From positions 62,001 to 126,000 of the forward strand of contig CACZEK010000005.1 of assembly GCA_902780135.1 (NCBI GenBank): a stretch of DNA of 64,000 nucleotides, given 5' to 3'. The translations under genes and the position numbers were made by a program. This document shows positions 42,274-49,343 of this stretch, one piece after another (the stretch's first letter is position 1; each line of letters opens with the position of its first letter). Under the pieces are notes generated by a model. That model had not been told where the DNA came from, made no database searches, and worked only from the letters and a program-made list of their open reading frames with translations. The stretch is from an uncultured bacterium. Lineage in GTDB: Bacteria > Verrucomicrobiota > Lentisphaeria > Victivallales > UBA1829.

Positions 42274-44667
42274 TCACTTTGGCTGCGTGATCTCGATCGT
42301 ATCGAGGATGATTTCCTCATCGACCGCCCGGATGGAAAGCGTGTGTTCCCCGGCGGCAAGAGCATCCGCCGTGTAAACCGCGGAGGTCCGGTTGCGGATC
42401 ACGTTCTTCGACCATTCGTCGCTGAAATCCTTTGCGTGGATGTTCGGCTCGGCGACCGCTTTTCCGTCCAGGACGATCTCGCAGCGGAGCCTGTCGCCGT
42501 TCACGGGATGCGTCGGGACCATGTTCACGCGGAACACGGTCCTTCCGGCGTCTTTGAGCGTGAATCCGTAATTGACGGTCTGTCCGCCGGGGATGATCGC
42601 GGCGCGGGCGCGGTACCCCATCCCGAACGCGGGCGCGAGCCTGACGCCGTCGGCGTCCAGAGCATCAAGACAGGCGACAAGCCCCTTCATGCGGTCGGCG
42701 GCGAAGACCTCCGAACGCGGCGACAGCTCCCACGGCTCCCTGATGTCGTCGAAGACCTTCTGACAGCAGGGCAAGGCGTAAAGCATGCGCCGCCACTTGC
42801 CGCCCTCGATGGCATCGAACCGCGCGGTCAGCGCCTGGACCAGCTGATGCTGTTCGTGGACATCCGCCCACGGACGCATGCCGGCCCTCGCGAACATGGC
42901 GTAGAGGTGTTTGCGGGCGAGTCCGGCGGAGCCGCGCACCTGGTACTCCACGATCTCGAACCAGGCGGACCTGCGGCCGGCGGGGATCCTTTTTCCGAGC
43001 TCGAGCGTGCGTTTTTCGAGCGCGTCGTAGTCCGCGATCATCTCCAGCGCCTCGCGTTCGGAGAAATCCGGGCCGGGCGTCAGGTTTTCCATCATGACGG
43101 TCGGCTCCGGGCGGCCCGGTCCGGGATCGCCGGACTCGGAACACATGAACTCCGCCTTGCGGATCCAGGAGATGCGGTACAGCTCGGCCAGGATGGACGC
43201 GGCTTCCTTCGCGGCGTCCGCGCCGAACGTGCGGGCGCACCACGCTTCGAGGTAGCCCTGAACGCCCGTCCGTTCGACCCCGCCGACGTCCCACGCCATG
43301 TCCAGGAAAAGCTCCATGTGCATTTCCTGCGGCTTGATGTCGCCGACGTTCAGGATCCAGATCTTTTTCGCGCCGCGGTCGTACGCGCGCTTCATTTCGC
43401 GGTAGAGCAGCCCGGGGTGATTGGTCGCCAGCCACAGGTAGTTCTGCGGGACGCCCCAGTAGGACACGTGGTAATACACGCCCGCGCCGCCGGACCGCTT
43501 CAGTTCCTCCCCGTCGGAGAGGCGCAGCAGGTAGCCTCGGTTGTCGTCGCACCACATCAGGGTCACGTCCTCCGGGACCTTCAGGCCGGTGCGGTAGACG
43601 TCCAGGACCTCCTTGTACGGGACGAAGATCTGCGGGACCTGTTCCGCCTTCTTCCCGGAATGCTTTTCGATGATGGCGCGCTGGTCGGCGATGACCTTCG
43701 AGAGGATTTCGCGCTGTTCGTCGAGCGTGACCGCGCCGTTCATGCGGCCGTCGTGCACGCCGCGCATGCCGATGGTGTAGATGTTCTCATATCTCCCGGC
43801 CTCCGCGAGACGGTCCTCGAAGAACCGGAGCACGTTGTCCCGGTTCGAGAGGTAATTGTACTCGCCTTCGCCGCGCAGACGCCATTCGCCGTTCACGTTG
43901 CAGTGCATCGGCTCGCAGTGGGACGTGCCGATGACGATGCCGTAGCGGTCGGCGGCCTCCGCGTTGCCCTTCACCATGTAGAACGGGACGGTGCAGCTGT
44001 GCATGGCGGGCCAGAACGTGTTCGCCTTCAGGCGGAGCAGCAGCTCGAATATCTTCGCGTGGGTCTTCGGGCCGACCGCCAGCATCTGCGGCGTTTTCCG
44101 CGCGATCTCCGGATCGACCAGGTCCGCCGCCTCCGGCTCGAACGTGCGCGCCGCCCACGGCGTAAACCCCCAGTCCTCGTCGTTGACGAATATGCCGCGG
44201 TACTCGACCGACGGCGCCTGCGAAGTGGAGAACGTCTCCGGCAGCGTGAAGGAATCGCGTTTCTCCGGCGTCACGTCCGCCCACCATTCGTACGGGGAGA
44301 CGCCGAGCATCCGGGTCAGCTCCACGACACCATACGCCGCGCCGCGTTTGTCCGAGCCCGCGATGAGCAGGCGGGCGCGTCCGGCTTCGTTCACGACGGC
44401 GAGCTGAAACGCCTCCTTGCGGTCGTCCTTTTTGAGTTTGCCGCCGTCGAAATACGGCTTGAGCAGAGGGGAGCCGGCGGTGCCCGCCACGATGTCCGCG
44501 TCCCCGTCCGGCACGACCTCAAGCGTCGCGTCCAGCACGTTCGCCAGGTCGCGTTTCAGCAGATCGAGCGCGATCCGCACGGTCTCCGGCTCTTCGGCGG
44601 ATACGGCGGCGCGGACCGTCTGCCCCTTCACAAGCATGAAATCCACGGCGGATCGGGCGGCGTTCAT
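42274..44667 (-). CDS. Glycoside hydrolase family 115 (alpha-glucuronidase)
   Basis: GH115 enzymes remove (4-O-methyl)glucuronic acid side chains from xylan. The 797-residue protein carries family-typical segments: KRGAAYGVVELTRMLGVSPY, YRGIFVNDEDWGFTPWA, LLLRLKANTFWPAMHS, GIVIGTSHCEPM, MRGVHDGRM, LMWCDDNRGYLLRL, YHVSYWGVPQNYLWL and WILNVGDIKPQEMHMELFLD. The C-terminal beta domain ends EIILDTIEITQPK. No signal peptide is visible at the chosen start, which has AGGAG 8 bases upstream, so the enzyme may be cytoplasmic. It follows the serine hydrolase by 15 bp. Most family members are about 800-1000 residues. Confidence 0.92.
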   Translation of the reverse strand: MNAARSAVDFMLVKGQTVRAAVSAEEPETVRIALDLLKRDLANVLDATLEVVPDGDADIVAGTAGSPLLKPYFDGGKLKKDDRKEAFQLAVVNEAGRARLLIAGSDKRGAAYGVVELTRMLGVSPYEWWADVTPEKRDSFTLPETFSTSQAPSVEYRGIFVNDEDWGFTPWAARTFEPEAADLVDPEIARKTPQMLAVGPKTHAKIFELLLRLKANTFWPAMHSCTVPFYMVKGNAEAADRYGIVIGTSHCEPMHCNVNGEWRLRGEGEYNYLSNRDNVLRFFEDRLAEAGRYENIYTIGMRGVHDGRMNGAVTLDEQREILSKVIADQRAIIEKHSGKKAEQVPQIFVPYKEVLDVYRTGLKVPEDVTLMWCDDNRGYLLRLSDGEELKRSGGAGVYYHVSYWGVPQNYLWLATNHPGLLYREMKRAYDRGAKKIWILNVGDIKPQEMHMELFLDMAWDVGGVERTGVQGYLEAWCARTFGADAAKEAASILAELYRISWIRKAEFMCSESGDPGPGRPEPTVMMENLTPGPDFSEREALEMIADYDALEKRTLELGKRIPAGRRSAWFEIVEYQVRGSAGLARKHLYAMFARAGMRPWADVHEQHQLVQALTARFDAIEGGKWRRMLYALPCCQKVFDDIREPWELSPRSEVFAADRMKGLVACLDALDADGVRLAPAFGMGYRARAAIIPGGQTVNYGFTLKDAGRTVFRVNMVPTHPVNGDRLRCEIVLDGKAVAEPNIHAKDFSDEWSKNVIRNRTSAVYTADALAAGEHTLSIRAVDEEIILDTIEITQPK

Positions 44668-44682
44668 AAGCAGGACTCCTGT

Positions 44683-45924
44683 CTATTGTTTTTCATCTGT
44701 TGAAGCGGGGCGTTCCGGCCACGAATCCGCGTCGGGGATGACCTGTTCGAGGCGTTCCAGCAGGTCCATGCCGACGCCGTCGGGCCAGTCGCAGTTGTTG
44801 CGGAGGATCAGGATCGCCGTGCGCGTGTCGAGGTCGATGCCGAAGAACGACGCCACGCCGAAGGTCATGCCGTAGCGGATGAGGCAGCGGTGCCCCGCGG
44901 GCGAGTCGACGAGGTAATAGTTGTAATGCACCTCGTCCTCTCCTCTCGGGGCGTCGAAGGGCTGTTCGCGGTCCATGGCGAGGAAGCGTTCGCGGTATTT
45001 GCGGAGGCAGAGCATCTGGTCGGACGCGCTGGACCACACGCCGCCCGCGGTGCGGAGCCCTTCGCCGAGGTAGTGCGAGCGCACGTGCCGCCCGCGGAAC
45101 CAGAAGAACGGGATGTCGCCGGAATGCGTCCCGGCGATGCGGTCCTCCTTGCCTTCTGGCGGGCCGAACGAGGTGTCGCGGAGCCCCCACGGACGGAAGA
45201 TGATGCGGTCCATGAGGTCGGGCACGGCCTCGCCGGTGAGGGACTCCAGCGCGAGCCCGAGCAGGCCGTATCCGAGGTTGCTGTACCGGCTGCGCGGATG
45301 CGAGACGGCGGACCGGCATTCGGAGTTGGAGAGCGTTTCGATCAGCCCCTCGCGCGTGCAGAAGTTTTCATACACGTTCGAATCCCAGATCTCGGCGGAG
45401 ATGACCGGCCAGATGTTCGTGAGCGTGTAGCTCTCGCGCGGCAGGCCGGACCGGTGCAGGAGCAGGTCGCGGACGGTGACCGCGTCGTATTCCGGCGGCA
45501 GGTCCAGCCCGGGGCAGTCCTTCAGCGGCGTATCGAGGTCGGCCTGCCCGGTGCGCTCCAGCTCGTCGACCATTTCGAAAACCATGTTCTTCGTGAGGGA
45601 GCCGATCGGGAAAATGGTGTCGGGCGTGAGCTGCTTCTCCGGGTCGAGCACGTCGGACCGCCCGGAAACGGCGGTCAGCGCGGCGTCGTCCGGCAGCATC
45701 GCGCCGACGACGATCCCCACGCTGCGCGTGTCGCGGATGTAGTCGTCGGCGAAGTCCTGAAGGAGCTGTTGGACTCCGGCTTCCGTCCGGGGGTATTCCC
45801 GGGGCGTGGAGCATGCGGCCGCGAACAGCGCGCAGAGGAACGCCGCCGTCATGGCGACGGTCCGAGGAAGCCGCCGGAGTCCGAAGCGGGAGTCCATCAT
45901 GGTCGGCAGACCGGGCGCGTTCAT
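44683..45924 (-). CDS. Serine hydrolase, beta-lactamase/penicillin-binding family lipoprotein
   Basis: The 413-residue protein has a lipoprotein-type signal (hydrophobic stretch then AAACS, about residues 26-39) and a class C beta-lactamase/DD-peptidase fold: SLTK as the SxxK nucleophile motif (in FPIGSLTKNMVFEM), RDLLLHRSGLP, and YSNLGYGLLG as the YxN motif. Such proteins include esterases and D-amino peptidases, and the substrate cannot be read. An acetyl or other ester removal role next to GH115 is possible but unproven. The ATG overlaps the argB stop; the Shine-Dalgarno match there is poor, so a slightly downstream start is possible. Confidence 0.85.
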   Translation of the reverse strand: MNAPGLPTMMDSRFGLRRLPRTVAMTAAFLCALFAAACSTPREYPRTEAGVQQLLQDFADDYIRDTRSVGIVVGAMLPDDAALTAVSGRSDVLDPEKQLTPDTIFPIGSLTKNMVFEMVDELERTGQADLDTPLKDCPGLDLPPEYDAVTVRDLLLHRSGLPRESYTLTNIWPVISAEIWDSNVYENFCTREGLIETLSNSECRSAVSHPRSRYSNLGYGLLGLALESLTGEAVPDLMDRIIFRPWGLRDTSFGPPEGKEDRIAGTHSGDIPFFWFRGRHVRSHYLGEGLRTAGGVWSSASDQMLCLRKYRERFLAMDREQPFDAPRGEDEVHYNYYLVDSPAGHRCLIRYGMTFGVASFFGIDLDTRTAILILRNNCDWPDGVGMDLLERLEQVIPDADSWPERPASTDEKQ

Positions 45925-46811
45925 CCCTTGATGATCTGGGTGCCGACGCCGGTGTTCGTGAAGATCTCGAGCAGGAGCGAGTGCGGCAGGCGTCCGTCCG
46001 CCATGTGGACCTGGGTGACGCCGTTTTCGATGGCGTTGACGCAGCTGCGGATCTTCGGGAGCATGCCGCCGGAAAGGACGCCGGATTCGATCAGGCCGGG
46101 CACCGCGGAGGTGCGGATCTCGGAGATGAGCGTGGATTCGTCCTTCGGGTCGCGGAGCACGCCGGGGACGTCGCTGAGGAAGACGAGCTTGCGGGCGTGG
46201 AGCGCCTCGGCGATCTCGCAGGCGGCGAGGTCGGCGTTGATGTTGTACGGCTGCCCGTGGAAATCCATCGCAAGCGGCGTGATGACCGGGATGATGCGGA
46301 AGTTGAGGGAGTCGAGGATGGGGCGCGTGTCGACGCCGATCACGCGGCCGACGAACCCGACGTCGGACTCCGCGCCGGTGATCGGGTCGCGGGAGAGCAT
46401 CTTTTCGCAGCGGAGGATCCGCTTGCCGGAGATCTGCGCGCCGATGCCGCCGGTCTTGAGAATGGAGTCGACGAGGGAGCGGTTGACCTGGTTGTGCAGC
46501 ACGTCGTCCACGACCCCGATGGTCGCGTCGTCTGTGAAGCGGAGTCCGTTCACGAACTTCGTTTCGATGTTCAGCTCCTTCAGGCGGGCGGTGATGGCTT
46601 TGCCGCCGCCGTGCACGACTACGACCTTCATGCCGATGGCTTCGAGCAGGACGATGTCGCGCATGGTGCGCGCGGTGAGCTCCGGGTCCTCCATGGCGCT
46701 GCCGCCGAACTTGATGACGGCGATGGAGTCGCGGAACTGCTGGATGTAGGGGAGCGCCTCCATGAGGACGTCCGCCTTGCGGATGAGTTTTTCCTTATGG
46801 GTCAGATCCAT
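45921..46811 (-). CDS. argB: Acetylglutamate kinase
   Basis: ArgB phosphorylates N-acetylglutamate, the second step of the arginine pathway. The 296-residue protein shows VIKFGGSAMED, VVVVHGGGKAITARL, NINADLAACEIAEAL and VLSGGMLPKIRSCVNAIENG, all typical. It follows argJ by 30 bp and is translationally coupled to the serine hydrolase gene. Whether it is arginine-inhibited cannot be told; the N-terminal helix often linked to feedback inhibition (LPYIQQFRDSIAVIK) is present. Confidence 0.96.
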   Translation of the reverse strand: MDLTHKEKLIRKADVLMEALPYIQQFRDSIAVIKFGGSAMEDPELTARTMRDIVLLEAIGMKVVVVHGGGKAITARLKELNIETKFVNGLRFTDDATIGVVDDVLHNQVNRSLVDSILKTGGIGAQISGKRILRCEKMLSRDPITGAESDVGFVGRVIGVDTRPILDSLNFRIIPVITPLAMDFHGQPYNINADLAACEIAEALHARKLVFLSDVPGVLRDPKDESTLISEIRTSAVPGLIESGVLSGGMLPKIRSCVNAIENGVTQVHMADGRLPHSLLLEIFTNTGVGTQIIKG

Positions 46812-46841
46812 GATCGGGTTTCCTTGTATGTTCGGGCGGAA

Positions 46842-48089
46842 TCAGGTGTGGTAGTCCGCGTTGATCTTGACGTAGTCGTAGGTGATGTCGCTGGTCCACA
46901 TGGTGTCGGACGCGACGCCCGCGCCGAGGTCGATGTGCACGGTGAAGCTGCCGGTCTTCATGAGTTCGGACAGCTCGGCCTCCGGGGTCCCGGCGTCCAT
47001 GCCGCCGCGCACGACAGGCGTCTCGTTGTAGTCCAGCGAGACGTTCTCCGGGCTGAACTGCGCGCCGGAATACCCGGCTGCGGCGAGGATGCGTCCCCAG
47101 TTCGGGTCGCAGCCGAACCACGCGGTCTTGCAGAGCATAGAGTCGGCGATCGCCTTCGCGCAGACGTGCGCCTGGGCGGCGTCCTTCGCGCCGGTCACGA
47201 GGACCTCGACGAACTTCGAGGAGCCTTCCCCGTCCATGACCATGCCCTTGGCAAGCGTCTGCACCACGTGGCGGAGCGCGTCGGCGAAGAGCCGCGCCGC
47301 TTCGGAGCCGTCATAGGCGATCTTCGCGCCGGATTCGCCGTTCGCGAACAGCATGCACGTGTCGTTCGTGCTCATGTCGTTGTCGACCGTAATGCGGTTG
47401 AACGAAACTTCGACGGCGTCCGCCAGGAAGCGCGTGAGGTCGGCGCTGGACGCCGCGGCGTCGGTCGTGACGAAGCAGAGCATCGTGGCGTGCGGGACGG
47501 CGGGGTACATGTGCGGGGCGATCATGCCCGCGCCCTTGGTCATGCCGCCGACCGTGACCTTCTTCCCGTCAAGGAAGAAGCTCACGGCGCACTCTTTCGG
47601 GCGCGTGTCGGTGGTCATGATGGCGAGGGCGGCATCGTGGCCTCCGTCCGGCTTCTTCGCGGCCGCGGCGGCCTTGATCCCGGCGGCGAGCTTGTCCATC
47701 GGGAGCTGGACGCCGATCCTGCCGGTGGAGCAGGACAGCGCCTGGAGTTCGCCGACGCCGAGCGCCTCGGCGGCGAGCTTCGCGACCGCGCGCGCGTTTT
47801 CCATGCCGAGTTCGCCCGTGCAGGCGTTCGCCACGCCGCTGTTCACGACCACGGCGCGGATGCCGGCGGGCCCGGCGACGCGCTCCCTGCAGAGCACGAC
47901 CGGGGCGGCGGGAAAGAGGTTCGAAGTGAAGGTCCCGGCGGCGTTGCAGTCGGTCCGGGAGTAAAGGAGGGCGAGGTCCGCCTTGCCGCTCCGTTTGAGT
48001 CCGCAGGTGACGCCGGCGGCTTCGAATCCGGATGCGGAGGTCACGCCGCCGCCTTCGATCACCTCAAAAGACGGGATGTTCTGGTTCAA
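46842..48089 (-). CDS. argJ: Glutamate N-acetyltransferase / ornithine acetyltransferase
   Basis: ArgJ moves the acetyl group from N-acetylornithine to glutamate. The 415-residue precursor self-cleaves before the Thr in ATML to give two chains. The motif block reads MTKGAGMIAPHM, then six extra residues (YPAVPH), then ATMLCFVTTDAA; in the family the M is normally followed directly by ATML. Other landmarks are VVVNSGVANACTG and MSTNDTCMLFANG. The start is a TTG at 48089 with GGAG about 10 bases upstream. It is 72 bp after queF and 30 bp before argB. Confidence 0.94.
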   Translation of the reverse strand: MNQNIPSFEVIEGGGVTSASGFEAAGVTCGLKRSGKADLALLYSRTDCNAAGTFTSNLFPAAPVVLCRERVAGPAGIRAVVVNSGVANACTGELGMENARAVAKLAAEALGVGELQALSCSTGRIGVQLPMDKLAAGIKAAAAAKKPDGGHDAALAIMTTDTRPKECAVSFFLDGKKVTVGGMTKGAGMIAPHMYPAVPHATMLCFVTTDAAASSADLTRFLADAVEVSFNRITVDNDMSTNDTCMLFANGESGAKIAYDGSEAARLFADALRHVVQTLAKGMVMDGEGSSKFVEVLVTGAKDAAQAHVCAKAIADSMLCKTAWFGCDPNWGRILAAAGYSGAQFSPENVSLDYNETPVVRGGMDAGTPEAELSELMKTGSFTVHIDLGAGVASDTMWTSDITYDYVKINADYHT

Positions 48090-48161
48090 TTCTGGTTGCT
48101 CCTCAGTTCAGTATGGTAGATATGGTATATGTGATATAGGAAACAGGTACGGTTTGGTCCC

Positions 48162-48614
48162 TCAGGGCTTTTTGCCCTCGGTGGCGGTGATGGTCAGGGC
48201 GATGCCGCCGCGCGGACGGAACTCGCCGCAGACCTCCATCCATCGCGGCTTGCATGCCTTCACCATGTCGGTGAGGATGCGGTTGACGGCCTCCTCGTGG
48301 AACGTATGGTGATTGCGGTAGGAAAAGAGGTAGAGCTTGAGGGACTTGCTTTCGATGCAGAGCTTGTCCGCGATGTAACGGATGCGGATGTGCCCGAAGT
48401 CGGGCTGCCCGGTCACCGGGCAGAGGCTCGTGAACTCGGGGCAGTCGAACAGGATCTCGTAGTCGCGCTGCGGATAGGCGTTGACAAAGGACTCGAGTTT
48501 CGCCTTGTCCGGGGTATCGGGATACTCGGTATGGTTGCGGGAAAGAAGGGTCAGGGACGGATGCGGCGGAGCCTCCTTCCGACTTTTTTTCGACTTTTTT
48601 TCGTTTTGGGGCAT
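48162..48614 (-). CDS. queF: NADPH-dependent 7-cyano-7-deazaguanine reductase
   Basis: QueF reduces preQ0 to preQ1 in queuosine synthesis. The 150-residue length fits the short unimodular type I. Motifs are FDCPEFTSLCPVTGQPDFG with the catalytic Cys and Asp, ESKSLKLYLFSYRNHHTFHE with the QueF signature and substrate-binding Glu, and the N-terminal basic leader. An upstream preQ1 riboswitch was looked for and not recognised. No other queuosine gene is in the window. Confidence 0.95.
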   Translation of the reverse strand: MPQNEKKSKKSRKEAPPHPSLTLLSRNHTEYPDTPDKAKLESFVNAYPQRDYEILFDCPEFTSLCPVTGQPDFGHIRIRYIADKLCIESKSLKLYLFSYRNHHTFHEEAVNRILTDMVKACKPRWMEVCGEFRPRGGIALTITATEGKKP

Positions 48615-48694
48615 TTTTTTCGGCCTTTCAGACGTTATTTGCAGATGAAACCCGCATTTTTCGAAAAAAAAACGAAAAAAAACGGGATTTTAAC

Positions 48695-48723
48695 TTGATT
48701 GATGAAGGATACAAGAATATATT
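48695..48723 (+). promoter_or_regulatory. Promoter of the TIGR04073-type gene
   Basis: TTGATT (48695-48700), 17-bp spacer, TATATT (48718-48723), giving a leader of about 80 bases. The hexamers equal those before glmM. The 198-bp spacer to queF is AT-rich with A and T runs. Confidence 0.6.
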
Positions 48724-48812
48724 AAACGCGTTTTCAAATTTTTCCAGTCAAAACCAGAAAAAAAACGATACTTTTTCAAAAATATACTCAGACAACCCTC
48801 AAGGAGTACCAA

Positions 48813-49280
48813 ATGAAACAGTGGAAAAAAATCGTCCTGAGCATCGTCTTCTTCGCCATGATCGGCGGGATGACCCAGGCTCTCGCCATCGACAACCTGA
48901 ACCTGTCTCCCGATCAGCCGCCGGGATACGAGAACCTTTGGAACCGTATCACCCGCAAGCTCGGCCGGGGCATCTGCGACGTTGCGTTCGGCGTGTTTGA
49001 GATTCCGGCTTTCATGGCTCACGTCCAGTTCGAAGACGGCAACCTCGCCGGCGCCACCTACGGCGTGATCGGCGGCGTTGGCTACTTCCTGGTCCGCGAA
49101 GGCGTCGGCATCCTCGAGCTCCTCACCTTCCCCTTCCCGCTCCCGAGCAGCCCGAACGACCCGATGGATCCGAACCGCTCCCAGTGGGGCTACGGCCCGA
49201 TCCTGACCCCGGAATGGATTCTTTCCCCGGCTCAGAACTACCAGAATTTCTTCTATCCGCAGACTGGCGTCGTCCAGTAA
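48813..49280 (+). CDS. Exosortase-system-associated protein, TIGR04073-like
   Basis: The 155-residue protein has a signal peptide (residues 1-25, AMIGGMTQALA) and the segment ITRKLGRGICDVAFGVFEIP that I recall as the hallmark of the TIGR04073 family, found in Verrucomicrobiota and Lentisphaerota genomes with exosortase systems. The rest has a Gly-rich hydrophobic stretch (GVIGGVGYFLVREGVGILEL) and a Pro-rich C-terminus. There is no PEP-CTERM tail and no exosortase gene in the window. AAGGAG lies upstream of the ATG. The function is unknown. Confidence 0.78.
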   Translation: MKQWKKIVLSIVFFAMIGGMTQALAIDNLNLSPDQPPGYENLWNRITRKLGRGICDVAFGVFEIPAFMAHVQFEDGNLAGATYGVIGGVGYFLVREGVGILELLTFPFPLPSSPNDPMDPNRSQWGYGPILTPEWILSPAQNYQNFFYPQTGVVQ

Positions 49281-49295
49281 TCACGGATGATTTCC

Positions 49296-49322
49296 ATGCC
49301 GGGGGGCGCGTCTCCCCGGCAT
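49296..49322 (+). terminator. Hairpin after the TIGR04073-type gene
   Basis: ATGCCGGGG (49296-49304) and CCCCGGCAT (49314-49322) form a 9-bp perfect stem. The T-rich stretch (TTTCTTTTGATTT) starts about 10 bases later, so termination is likely but not of textbook form. Confidence 0.5.
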
Positions 49323-49343
49323 GAACACAGTTTCTTTTGATTT

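Noticed and set aside
41406-42365. Short minus-strand frames in and around the 19-bp repeat array
   Set aside because: They are made of translated repeat and palindrome sequence without start signals, apart from the short GH115-like relic that is reported separately.
48615-48812. preQ1 riboswitch upstream of queF
   Set aside because: The spacer is AT-rich with homopolymer runs, but I could not find the short hairpin plus A-rich tail and pseudoknot partner of preQ1-I or a preQ1-II fold.
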